Positions 23,733 through 35,002 of a stretch of 64,000 nucleotides of DNA are shown piece after piece. Every line of letters starts with the position of its first letter. Position 1 is the first letter of the stretch. Both the position numbers and the translations under genes were made by a program. Under the pieces are notes generated by a model. It did not search any database. It had not been told where the DNA came from and was given only the letters and a program-made list of their open reading frames with translations. Origin of the DNA: Aquanectria penicillioides (taxonomy: Eukaryota > Ascomycota > Sordariomycetes > Hypocreales > Nectriaceae); assembly GCA_003415625.1 (NCBI GenBank), contig PYIU01000001.1, forward strand, positions 6,388,210 through 6,452,209, read 5' to 3'.

Positions 23733-24460
23733 ACGGGGACAAAGACGCCACAGGTCACATGTTTGGGTTGAATTTCTGGGGAGTTTGAATTGTGTATTTT
23801 GTATTTAGACATTTGCCGGGTATCTTTGGGGAGTAGCAGATGGGGAGACAGTTGAGAGGTTGAGAACATGGCTCTGCTTCTCGTTGTGGTTTTTTTTAAT
23901 GTTGGCGTGCAAGGCATTTGCCAATTCGCATGTAACTAGTAGTGTTATTACACATATATATATACATACATATACACATACATACAAACATACGTACATA
24001 CATACATACATACACATATATATTTTTACACCCTTCATTGTTGTGCATTGCGGCAGGTCAAATCAGGTTGGTGTCGAGTTTGGAGACGGATGTGTGATGT
24101 GGTGGGTAGCGGCAAGGTACGTACCCAAGGACTAGGGTGTCACGTTACCTTATCGGTGCCCATTCCTCTGGTACTGCGGTAGAATCGTCCACGTCCCAAT
24201 ACTCGGGCGGATTGCAACCCCACCACAGAAACCACAGCACCACAGCCCGCTTGGCCTTAGTCGACCAGTCAATCTCCCGTCGAGTCTCTGGCCGCAAACC
24301 CGTAACCTTCAACTGCCGCGGTCGACTCCAGCATCTCGCGCAACCGCCCTTTCCCATCATCGCCGCCGTAGCTGCGCATGGTCGCTCGCCTCTGAGCCGC
24401 CCAGCCAGCTTCTCTCTCCCTGCGCCTCCCCGCCTCCGACGCCTATTTTCCCTGCCCACC
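23733..24460. other. RIC1 3' flank and CK2 beta promoter
   Basis: This holds an AT-rich 3' flank with an ATAC/ATAT microsatellite (listed separately), then a GC-richer CT-containing leader before the CK2 beta ATG. No gene is seen. Confidence 0.5.
23945..24024. repeat. ATAC/ATAT tetranucleotide microsatellite
   Basis: Imperfect CATA/TACA repeats with TATATA blocks lie about 220 bp after the RIC1 stop. The tract is simple sequence. Confidence 0.85.
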
Positions 24461-25563
24461 ATGATGGACGACTACGTCAGTGAGTCCGACAGCGACTACA
24501 CCAGCTATTGGCGAGACTGGGTAAGTGACCTCCTGTGAGGGTGATTCTGCAGCATCCCACCATCATCCCTTCGCCGTCAGACGTCCGACGACGCCGCCCC
24601 AGCTGCAGCCTCTGCAGCCGCGTCCACCATCGGCGGGGCTCGACTGAGCCGCCCGTGAAGAATGGCGCTTTTTCCCCCATCCTATCCTATTCCCAGACTA
24701 GAATCGCATTGGCTAACATGGAGGGCCTTTCCCACGTGCAGTTCATTTCATCGAGGGGCAACGAGTATTTCTGCGAAATCGACGAGGATTACCTGACGGA
24801 TCGCTTCAACCTCACCGGGCTCAACACCGAAGTCCAGTACTATCAATATGCCCTCGACCTGGTTACCGACGTCTTCGACCTCGACTGCGACGATGAGATG
24901 CGGGAGACCATCGAGAAGTCTGCCAGGCACCTCTACGGCCTAGTTCACGCTCGATACATTGTTACTACACGCGGCTTGGCCAAGATGGTATGCTCCTCTT
25001 CCCGCTCCCTCCCTCCCTCCCTGCCTACCTACCTACCTACCGACCCTAGGCACACTCTCCCGCCTCTCGGAATAGTGTTGATGCTAACATAGCTCCTTCT
25101 GGGATAGCTCGACAAGTACAAGAAAGCCGAGTTTGGCAAGTGCCCGCGTGTCCAGTGCCAGTCTCATCCGCTCCTCCCCATGGGCCTCTCCGATATCCCC
25201 AACCTCAAGCCCGTGAAACTCTACTGCGCCCGCTGCGAGGACACTTACAACCCAAAATCGTCACGTCACGCCGCCATCGATGGCGCCTACTTCGGCACCT
25301 CCTTCCACAACATCCTCTTCCAGGTCTACCCTGCCCTCATCCCTCAAAAGAGCGTCGAGCGTTACATCCCCCGCTGCTACGGCTTCAAGGTTCACTCCTC
25401 GGCCGCCCTTGTCCGTTGGCAGAATGCGAAGCGCGACGACATGCGCCGCCGCTTGCGAAAACTGGAGATCGAAACGGGCTTCCGGGAGGAGATTGGTGAC
25501 GACGACGACGAGGTTGAGTTTGAGGGCATTGATGGCCGTATGGCCGTGGTGGAGGGCCTATAA
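24461..25563 (+). CDS. CKB1: casein kinase II regulatory subunit beta
   Basis: This is the regulatory beta subunit that dimerises through a zinc finger and docks the CK2 catalytic alpha subunits. It is about 253 residues from exons 24461-24520, 24742-24987 and 25108-25563. The short exon 1 encodes the acidic start MMDDYVSESDSDYTSYWRDW. After the 221-bp intron the protein resumes at FISSRGNEYFCEIDEDYL, matching the family exactly. Intron 1 is chosen to end at 24741 (CTAAC branch, GTGCAG). The Cys4 zinc site is CPRVQC plus CARC. The conserved YNPKSSRH, DGAYFGTSFHN and YVPRCYGFKVH-like segments follow (here YIPRCYGFKVH), and the tail is acidic. Initiation could be at the second Met (24464). The frame is intact. 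Confidence 0.95.
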
Positions 25564-26232
25564 AACTGAGACGAAAGACTAAGGAAACTTGGTTACGGAA
25601 GGAAGACGCAGTAGCGAAGATACCAGATGGTTTGGAAGCGAGAGGACGGAGACAGGGAAATAGCGATTTGGAATTCTTCATCATCCAAGAGCCTTTCTAC
25701 CTCTTCACCAACGCCCCATCCATATCGCCCTGCCAAGTCATGCTTCTAATGTTCGGTCGGTTCAACGGATTGGCGTTTCTGGGAAGACGGGGGCGGGGGC
25801 AAAGGCTGGGCTAACCAAAGCACGAAATGAATTCTTCGAGTTATAGCAGTTAAATGGAAGCGCCTTGATTGTTTCTTCTACTTTTTAGTGCTTCTAAATT
25901 GTGACTGTGGTGATGCCAATCTTCTTGCGTGACCAAGGAGCAGGTTCTAGTTCTAATGCAGAGGGAGAATTCAAGCAATTGCGACTTGTGTTCATGCCAA
26001 TGCTTTCTTTGCTTTGTTTCTCGGCCATCACAAACACAGTATTCAAGTATGAGAAATGGAGATTCACAATCAGCAACACATCAATCAGATTGCTGCGTAA
26101 TGGAGACTGGTTACACTACGCACGGTACATGCTCCTTCTGAGTGCTTAAGGGGGCAATAGCTAGAAGTAAGCCATGATGACAGAGCAAACGACATATTTT
26201 TGCCTCTACAGCCTATATATAGAATGTACTTT

Positions 26233-26285
26233 GACCTGGAGTGCTCGAAGGTGGTCCCCCGAGAGAAGCTAAAGTTGTAGTGAAG
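26233..26285. repeat. short diverged direct repeat, copy 1
   Basis: This is a ~52-bp unit beginning GACCTGGAGTGCTCGAAGG. It matches copy 2 (26345-26396) at most positions; nearly all differences are C/T or G/A transitions, plus one single-base gap. Confidence 0.7.
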
Positions 26286-26344
26286 TTGGCGAGAGTGTGA
26301 GCCTCATGAGTTGCCACCGTAACCTATCCATGGGATATACTCCC

Positions 26345-26396
26345 GACCTGAGTGCTTGAGGGTGGTTCCCCGAGAGAAGTTGAAATTGCAGTGAAT
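26345..26396. repeat. short diverged direct repeat, copy 2
   Basis: This is the partner of 26233-26285, beginning GACCTGAGTGCTTGAGGG. The transition-only divergence is what repeat-induced point mutation or cytosine deamination would leave, though the unit is far shorter than usual RIP targets. Confidence 0.7.
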
Positions 26397-27276
26397 GCGT
26401 CAGCCAGGTACCATGTGGTCGGGAGTCCACTCGCGCGTCCTCGAATTATAGCGCCGAGAGCAACATCATCATAGCTCCAGCGAGTGAGTGAGTGAGTGAG
26501 AGTACATGGCAATTTTACCCTCCACCATCCAGCTATTCGTGACGGCCTTGTTTGCTTCCCCTTGGTTGGGACTGTGACGTACTTCGCATACTGGCTCTCC
26601 TTTTCATCTGTAAAATTAAGGAGGCAATCGACCTATGCAGTGGTAATTACGGGCCTTCCGAAAGGCCCAGCCAAGCAAGCAGTACGTAGTGAAAAATCAA
26701 TCTAATAAGACAGAGACAATTGCTCCTCAATCCTGCAGTAGTGAACCGACTGCCAGGTCAACGGACTTCAACACTTGCTAGTCACGATGGAAGTTGACCT
26801 ACCCGACAGGCGCTTGAATTACAGTGGTGCATCTTGGCCGAGATTGCCAGCCATCTTCTTCGCGCTACAGACTGGAGCTGGTTCACAACAAGAGCCTCCC
26901 TTGCCTCTCAGAGTCCACGGCCCCACTAACAAGAGGTCCAGAGGGAGCGTAAGCTTAGGATAACAACGCCAACACACAACAACAACAATAACAACAACAC
27001 ATACAAGGGAGGAATCAAATACATGAATCATAAGACTCTTGTTATTTAATTAAATAAATGATCATTCGTGATTCGTCTCGAGCATTCATGCACAAAAACA
27101 ATTCGATCTATCCGATGTCCGAATGCACCGTGCCACCCATTCATGGGGCTATACAATGCAATCCCTTTTGCCATGCCCAGGTGAAATATACAAAAGCAGA
27201 ACCGCCCGCCAGACACGCACACAAACACCCCGGATCAATACCCAAAACTACTACGGTCTAGAAGCTGCGACTGGCC

Positions 27277-29005
27277 TTAGACACGCCCTGGCGGGCTCAA
27301 TCGTTGAAGTTCCACATCATCGTGGGAAGCATGGATGCGTCCTTCTTCAAGGTCGTCATCCTGGTGGTGGGTGGGGTTGGGCCTCTGAGTCACGATGCCA
27401 GAGGTCGTGGCTGGGTATGATGTGTTGGCGGAAAAGCCAACATCTGGGCGAGGAGCGTTATAATGCACCTCTTCTTCGTGGGCAACGAAGCCCAGGCGGC
27501 CAACACCAGCCCAGAAGGCCCGCTCCGAGCTGCGGGGACCCCAAGCCCAGCCAGCACCGACGCGAATAGGCAGATGGTAGTATCGGAACGAGTAGATGGA
27601 AGTTGCAGTGCCCATGAGGAAACCGAAGAGGATATCAAAGCCGTGGTGGCGGTAGTCGTGCCAGCGGGAACCGGCGATGAAGACAGCAACGGCAAACGGC
27701 AGAACGGCGATGGCAAGGAGGTAGACCGGCGGAGCAGCAGCTTGGCGACGAAGCGATTGGATCTTGGTGTTTTGGTTATACTCGTCGTATATTCCCTTGT
27801 CGCCGGGGACGAGGTCCTAGACACGCCCGTAGCGCTGCGCGAGGGCTCATAAGGATCGACTTCAGAACGTAGGCGCGAAGGGAAGGCGGAATGACCAGCG
27901 GCACCGGCAGCACCAGCAGCAGAGGCAGCGCTAGGCATGACGTAGGGGAAAGTGATGGAGAACTTGCTGGCGAGGAAGAGCGAGAGGTAGATCAAGCCGG
28001 CGGCGGCAGAGGATGAGTGACCACTGGGGTAGCTACGGAAGCCATCGTTCATGATGCTCTTGTCGGTTTCGGTACAGATGGACGAGTTGAAAAGCTGTGC
28101 GTTCATGTTGCCCCATGACAAACCACCAACCATGGTCTCATTGATCTTCTTGAGGTCTGGTTTGCAACGGGCGAGGAGGTCGGGTCGCGGCTTGCCAAAA
28201 AGGTTCTTCATGGATTCCGTGGCAGCCCAGGCGAAGCAGAGGGCAAGGGCGAGGCCCAGCCAGCCGATGTGCAGCTCCCAAAGCTTACGCCTCCAGACGA
28301 GGGCCTTGGGGGTGTCCTTGGAAACGGTAGCACCAGGAACGAGGAGGATGGTGGTGACCAGGATGACGACAATAGGAACGCCAGCATTGAGGATGAGGAG
28401 GAGGTATGGCGGGACGAGCTCATGTTCGGTGTAGGGGAAGCTGTGGAAGAGTGGTTAGCTGTCGAGCTCCTTTGCGAGAGGCACAGTGACGGATGGATAT
28501 TTGTGAATGAATAATTGGGATGGGGGCATAGCAATACGTACGAGATGTTAGGATCGACAAGAGAGAAAGGTCGTTTGTGAGGCTCAATGTGGCCGAGGGT
28601 GGCAGCGATGGCAGCGACAATGACGAGGGCGAGCCAGTCGAAAGCATAAGAGAACATCAAACGCTTCGAGACACCACGGCTCCCGCGGCCGGAAGGAAAA
28701 CCCATACCGGAATCGGCCATCTTCTGATACGCTTTGGAGAAGAACGGCATCTCGACGTCGGGGGAGGGGGTGGACGACCACGGGTTTATGAAGTAGCGGC
28801 GAGACGGGGAGAAGGGCTTCGGGTATTTGAGAACCGCCCGAATCAAGGACGTCAGGCGAGCCCAGAATGAGGATGGGAGGAAAGTATGCTGGATCGGCCT
28901 ATTTCCCGAAGGGGAGGGGGGGCGACGGAATGAAGATCTAGACTGGTTTCTCGGAGATCCGGTGGACGGGTCTTGGGGCTTGGGGGGTGTGGTTGACGTA
29001 TGCAC
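27277..29005 (-). CDS. DPP1: PAP2-family lipid phosphate phosphatase (DPP1-like; frame broken once)
   Basis: This integral membrane phosphatase dephosphorylates diacylglycerol pyrophosphate, phosphatidate and similar lipids. Exons are 29005-28542 and 28440-27277; the 101-bp intron 28541-28441 (GTACGT, GCTAAC, ACAG) joins DPNIS to FPYTEHE. Length is about 542 residues with the frame restored. The three phosphatase motifs are KNLFGKPRP (K-x6-RP), SYPSGH (catalytic His) and SRWHDYRHHGFD (SR-x5-H-x3-D). Several membrane helices are visible, e.g. WLGLALALCFAWAA. Between motifs 2 and 3 the frame changes: one extra C (G on the + strand) at the four-base run 27805-27808 joins SRTSSP to GDKGIYDEYNQ and the remaining ORF. 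A 44-bp intron would also fit the phase but has a poor GTCGAT donor. The start is uncertain; Met at 28751-28749 (PFFSKAYQ) is an alternative. Confidence 0.87.
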
Positions 29006-32000
29006 TGGATGTAGGAGCGCTCGCGGATCTCAGAGGGAGATGGCAGGCGAGAATGGGGGATGGGGATGGGTTTGGCCCTTGGGGAGTGGTAGGGGTGGAT
29101 ACAGAAGGGCAAGGTCAGAGTTATAGTTGGTCTACCCGTACAATTGACGGTTGGAGGCTAATGACGGTGGAGTTCTGAGCGTGGGCAGTGCATGCACGGG
29201 GCGTGCGGCGCGTTCGGGGGGTGTCCCAGGTACCGATCGGTATGGGTTTTGGGCAGCGGTAGCGGGAGCCGTGAGTGGACGGGCCGTAAGTTTTGGTGGT
29301 GACTTTTTTTTCCTTGCCTTCCCTCGACGGGAGATGGGGGGGGTGAGGAGCCGGGGGATGATGGGGCGAGAGGCTCGGCGCCAAGGAACGGGGTCTAGGT
29401 CTTGGCCTAGTCTCAGTCTCAGAGTGTTGGAGGACGTGAGCGTGAGGTAAGAGACTGGTGCATGCCTCGGGACAACCTCTTGTTTTATCCCCCGTTCTAC
29501 TATGGTACCCGTCTGACGAAGTTGATGACAGAGATGCTACTCTCTCTTTGCCATGTTTCATTAGGCGCGCTTGCCCATTTTCTCCCCGGCTGGTCATCTA
29601 ATGTGCACTCATCCTCTGAAGAAAGTAAGAACAGCGGTCAGATGTACCTGGAAGTCCAGCACAGGACCGGGGTCTGCGAACCTGCCGGCTGTGGGAGCTC
29701 CATGTGGGAATTGCTCGCGTGGTTCGGGGCCGCTAGGGCCAGAACGTGGCTGGGCAGCGCCTCATTGCGACACCTGAAAGGGCACCGCGCTGAGGGGACC
29801 GCAGCGCCTCGCCCAGCCTATTCCACACCACTGGCCGTCCGCCGAGATTAGCCCTAATTGCTCACGGCCATAGCGGGCGGGTATAGCAGCACCCGCTAAC
29901 ATCGACGAGCTGAGCTGTTTGCCAGCTGCCCTTGTGTCGGGCGGGCAGTGGTTTGGTTTTGACCCCAGCATGGAAAACCTGGCTGACGCTATTGCGCCAA
30001 GCTGTCTAATGATTAGTGGTCCCAGGCGGCACACGGCATTGATAGCAATGCAATGTCTGCTGATAGTGCGAGCCCAGGTGTCGTCCGGATGGACGTGAAA
30101 ATACTTTTTGGCCCTGGATGAGCCCCGCTAAGAAATCGAAACAAAGGGCATTATCATCGGCGCTTCCATCTTCTTCACACTGAGGAGCCTTGCTTTCAAG
30201 GCGGCTTATCAACTAAACATGTTGGTTTCCGAAGAGACGTAACTTCGGGCTGCAGCATGAATCGTAGAGGTACTTGAGAATACTTGGTCCATCACCCTCA
30301 TTTCGGTGTCCTGCGTCTACCAAAAGCTGAGTAAGACCAGCCTGCTGAATCAGTCGCCCCTCGCCTGCAGGAGCTGATGCTGAGTGGTAGGGCGCACGAC
30401 GGCCCCTGCGAGATGACGCCTGTGGCCGTAGATCGCATTTTGTTCCTCTTCTCGCTCTCTCACCCAGCTCTGCTCCAAGCTTCGCACGCAGCACAGCGCG
30501 ACCCTGAGCATTTGATAATTGTTGTGTGCAGGCACCTCGTGCCTGGCGCAGGATGCCAGTATTAGTGCGTCACCAAAACGTCAATGATGCTACCCCGGCA
30601 TTTTTCGAAGATTCGCTCGCATCCATGCCGTGCGACTAGGACAACCACACCCCCAAAACCTTAATTCCCGTGACCCTCCACTCCAGGGAACTTACCGAGA
30701 GCCTACCCAGAGCCAACAATGGACAACACTTTGTGTCAACGTCTTGTATCGTTTTCGATACTTGAGAACTAAGGGGGACAATGATCACGTAAACACCCGT
30801 CTCGATCTCATCTTGGATGTTCACTGCGCCTCTCGCTTTGTTCCGTTCATTCTGAGAACCTGTGTCCCCCTTCTTTTTTTTTTTTTTTTCTTTCTTTGAG
30901 ATGCTGTTGCTTTATTAAAACCCAGCGCCACAGCACACATCACTTCACACATACACAGTCAGATCCCTTTACTGCTAATTATTGCGAGCGATGATCACAA
31001 CCTATTGTTGCCCGACAGCGCCGAGTTTATCTTCCTCTCAAGGGGGATTAGTGGGTGTGTGCGCCCCGTTACGTGGCCCAGCGAGGCTGTGCAGTCCGGG
31101 GGTGGGCGGGCCAAGCGCTTTGTCGGCGCATGCCCAGTCGGCGCAAACGTGAAAGCTACGCAAGGGGCACGCGAGAAAAAGGTTATGACAGGTGCAATTT
31201 TCTAGAAGTACGACAAAACGGCATCCTACTGCCACTTTTTCGGCTTGGCCTGTCTTGGCTGAGGACCTTCGTATGCCACAGTTCCCCTTCGTGAATACCT
31301 ACCTAGGTACCACAGTAGATATGCTACTACTCCATAAAATAGGCGGTAAATCACTCCCACCCAGTTGTCCCGCTTCCGCGTCGAACGGCATCTTTGCGGA
31401 GCCAGCATTTTATTTCGTCGGGCTTGGGGGCGGATATTACCAATCTACAGGCTTGTTTGACAAAACAGCAAATAGGCAGTTAGGCCCTGGCATGCGCCTC
31501 AGCCTGGGCCTGTCAAATTTCTAGGAGAGGCCAAACCCGCGGTAGTATGTCTCGGTTCCAGCAGGCTATGCTTGATTGATCGATCATCCAACTCGGATCT
31601 CCGAGAAGATCACAATACATAAAGAAACAGAAAAAAAAAAAAAAAAAAAAAAAGGACAGTAGGTGCTAGCTGCTCCTCTGCTATGCCGCTCCTTCTTTGA
31701 AACGCCTGAGCGACACTGAAGAGCAAAAAATAGAAGAAAATAAACCCTACCGCCCAGGGCACGGCTCCTGTTCACTCAGTGCTCAGTGGGACCCGGTCCC
31801 TCCGAGAGCCCTGGGCACTACCGACCTACGTAGGATGCTTGGTGCATAAAGCTCCCTCTAAAGCACCTGACGCAAAGCATCATGGCCAGTCAGTCAGCCG
31901 CCGTGGGATGCATGTAAAATTTGAGCTAGACAGGCATATGAAACTCAGCTCAACTATGCAGCCGAAGCCAATAATTGTGTGAGCACAGATCGCTGGCATT

Positions 32001-32279
32001 TACGCTAAGCGTCCTAAACGGATTGAGTTGCTCAGAATCAATAGTAATTCTCAGGGCGCCAAGCTTCACATCGCGAAACTAGATGGTAGTTTCGTCAACT
32101 TGCGAGAATGGAGAGATGTCACGCTCTTATTTTTCAACACACCACACGCCTCATCTATAATGTCACATATGGTACAATGAAGCGTCATAATATACAATGC
32201 ACTGGCGCATTTCCACACCCCCTTGTGCGCTCCTTTTCTTTTGTCACCCTCCTTCGTTGGCAGGCCTATGCAGTCGCGT
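29006..32279. other. 3.3-kb gene-free region
   Basis: This lies between the PAP2 gene promoter and the 3' end of uL2m. ORFs up to 129 codons (29462-29851) show no family resemblance. There is a T15 run near 30873 and an A23 tract at 31631-31653. I see no tRNA-like B box with a matching A box and no transposon termini. Confidence 0.5.
31631..31653. repeat. poly-A tract (23 A)
   Basis: An uninterrupted A23 lies in the gene-free region. It could be the tail of an old retro-inserted sequence, but no target-site duplication or ORF is evident. Confidence 0.8.
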
Positions 32280-33512
32280 TTATGCAGACTTGTCGCGTCG
32301 CTTGCCGTGGTTGCGCGGTCGAGGAACCACAACCCACTTGTTGATGTTGTGCTTACGTCGGGTCTTGTAACCGCTCTTGGTCTGTTTGGATGGGTCAGCA
32401 ATGTCCAGCGAAGCTGTTCTGTCAAGAGAGGACTTACGGGTACACCCCAAGGACTGACGGGATGGCGGTTACCCTTCGATTTACCTCGTCCACCACCGTG
32501 AGGATGGTCAACTGGACTCGGTGTTAGCAGGTTATTCACTTGGTTCATATGGTATCCGTGACAACGTACCCTTGTTCATAGCCACACCACGCACGGTAGG
32601 TCGGATGTTGAGCCAACGGCTTCGTCCGGCCTTACCCAGCTGGCGATAGTGATGGTGGATGTTGCTGGCCACACCGATGGTTCCACAAGCATCCTTGCTG
32701 ACGCGACGAACTTCACCACTCTGGAGTCGAACCTCGACGTACTTGCCCGTCATGACCCTGGTACCATCAGCCTTGGTCTCCTCGTTTTTGTTGACAACGA
32801 CGGCCGAGGTTCCGGCACTGCGGCAGAAAACAGCACCCCGCTTAGCAGCTGAGCCAACAGCAAACACAGTGGTCCCCACGGGAATCATATGCATAGGCAG
32901 GCAGTTGCCACGGAAAGCAGTCTTGGCAGCCAGAATACCGGGATCGATGATACCACCCATGCTGTCAAGGAGATCCTGAGGGATACCAGCACGGTAGCTG
33001 TGGACGACATCACCGGCCCTAAGGCCATCAGCAGCAAGAATGTAAGTCTTGCGGCCAGTAGCCTTCTCTGTGACGAGGGCAATGTGGGCACTTCGGCCAG
33101 GGTCGTACTCGATACGCTCAACCAGGTGAGGTCCGGGACGGTTGCGCACGAAATCGACTGTTCGGATTCTCCTCTTCGCACCACCACCACGATGTCTCAC
33201 AGTGATTCTTCCAGAAACATTTCGACCACCCTTAGCCTGACCCTTCTTGGGGAAGGTCAACGGGAGGAAAGGTCGACCTTTCCAGAGATGATCGTTAATC
33301 GGCCTTCTCAAGTGTCGCACACCGGGAGTGCGGGGCTTGTAGGTCCGCAGAATAGCTGATTGGCGGTTGTTGGACTCGGAAGAAGCAGATGTCGACTCGC
33401 TGGCGGAGCTGATGGAGGCGACTGTCGCATATGTTCGAGCAATGGTGCGGTTGAGGGCAAGGCGCAGGACGCTCTGGCGCGCCACTGCGAATTGGATGCG
33501 TGGCTGAAGCAT
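32280..33512 (-). CDS. RML2: mitochondrial large-subunit ribosomal protein uL2m
   Basis: This is the bacterial-type L2 of the mitochondrial ribosome, which shapes the peptidyl-transferase centre. Length is about 372 residues from exons 33512-32570, 32511-32438 and 32381-32280. The acceptor of intron 1 is set at 32512 because it gives [12 protein letters not shown], the L2 active-site loop with its invariant His; the nearer AG breaks the frame. The C-terminus carries [19 protein letters not shown] and [11 protein letters not shown], all L2-like. The start at 33512 ([18 protein letters not shown]...) begins an Arg-rich mitochondrial presequence; the in-frame ATG 60 bp upstream lacks that character at its head. 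The frame is intact. It is divergently oriented to the cyclin gene, 1.5 kb apart. Confidence 0.95.
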
Positions 33513-35002
33513 TTTCGGTTTTCTCAAAATTAAGAATGAATTCGTAGACTTCGGAATTGAGGGGTCGGTCACATCCGACGCAGGTCGTGGAGCAAAGACT
33601 GGACTTTAGCTCGGTGTGCAAAAAGGAGCTGTTGGCGATGATTGAGCTCGTTCGGTGGTCAACCAGCGGGCATTGGCTGACAAAAGATCCCCTGAACGGC
33701 CAATGTCCCTCCGAGAAACGCTGAGAGGGAGTCAACGGCACTCACGGTCGTCAAGGGCGCTGGCAGACGTCGACGCTCACCAATTATCACGGTTGATGTC
33801 GTCGTCGTCCGACGTTGGCAAGCATCGAAATTTCTTCGGAGCTTGATCAACGCTTTTCCGTCCCCGTCCAGCCGGCCGGTCTTGTGGCCGTAACAAGGCC
33901 GCACCGCCACAGGCCTGGCGCGTTTCTGTGGGGCCAGAAAAGTGGCGGGTGACCCTGTCAAGAGCGCGACGAGCCACATGGCCCGTGCTGGGCGCGCAAC
34001 CAGCTTCCTGAAGGCTGGGCCAATGGAAGGTGCGTTGCTCCGCTGTTGCCACTGTTGACTGTGGAGCTTTTCCGGAGGTACGTACCGTTTCTCCCCATCG
34101 CGCCGTTCCCGTCCCTGCTGGGCTCGCCAGATCAGGTCGACCCTCTCGCGTCCACATCCACATCTCATCACCCAGCCGCCCCTCCACCATTTAGTTCGAG
34201 GCCTGGCAACTCGAACCTTTTTCTGTTGATCCTCTCCATCTTGGACTACACATTCCTCTCCTTCATCTTTGTCCCCTCGAGCTTCGTCTCTTGTCGTCTG
34301 TTGCTCGCTCATCTCCTGTACCTGCTTACGCCTCACTTCTCTTCCCAGGCACCTGCAACTTTTTTTTCTTACCCGCATCCACCTCGCGTGTCTCTACACG
34401 TCCCCAAGAGCCTTGTCACGTCTCCCTTGGCCAGCGTCCAATCCTCTGCATCTAGGTGGGACATCACGCTCGAATCCTGACGTAGCAACCGTCTTCGCGA
34501 GCCGCGCGACACCAAAGGTACGTACCCAGCCGCGCCTGGTCCACTCCACGTCCCTGCCCTGCTCCGCTCCTCAAAACACTTCCATCGCCCTCACTACCAT
34601 ACTCTTCAACATAAACACCTCGCCTCCGCCTGGTGCACTCCATTGTCTTTACCTTCCCTCATCCCTCTCTACATCATCCTCCGGCTCTCGCCCGTGCTGG
34701 CTCACTCTCTTCTAACCCACCCAGCCAGGTTATTCACGCTCTCTCTCACTCTCTATCCCACTCTTCACAACATTCCACTCGCGGTGTTGTGTCGGTCGTT
34801 CATCTATCCTTGAACCAGAGGTCAGTTCCCGAATTCCTCCTGTCCCCAATGTCTCAGTAGCTGGGTGGCTACTTGGCTCGATTCTTCCCACAATTCAACC
34901 ATCTTTTTTTCTTCATGTCACCGTCCTTGACGCGTCGACTAACTATTCTTCAGCAAGGTCTCTGGTAGTATTCAATCTAGTCAACAACACTAGACTTTCA
35001 AG
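33513..35002. other. divergent promoter and cyclin 5' leader
   Basis: This is the shared upstream region of uL2m (-) and cyclin B (+). From about 34050 to 34900 it is strongly CT-rich, fitting a long cyclin 5' leader. GTACGTACC donor-like sites occur at 34079 and 34518 and GTCAGT at 34821; a GACTAAC branch and TTCAG acceptor end at 34953. A 5'-UTR intron is therefore likely, donor uncertain. The minus-strand ORF at 33659-34378 is probably spurious. Confidence 0.5.

Larger units (their letters stand above)
25564..27276. other. intergenic region with short diverged duplicate
   Basis: This lies between the convergent CK2 beta and PAP2 genes. It contains a ~50-bp sequence present twice (26233 and 26345, annotated separately), a GAGT run near 26480 and a CAA-rich tract near 26965-27000. 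No ORF of substance is present. Confidence 0.5.

Noticed and set aside
31631..31653. poly-A tract as evidence of a retrotransposon
   Set aside because: No ORF, target-site duplication or LTR flanks it.
33659..34378. 239-codon minus-strand ORF between uL2m and cyclin B
   Set aside because: It is complementary to the CT-rich cyclin leader, giving Arg/Glu/Lys-rich nonsense.
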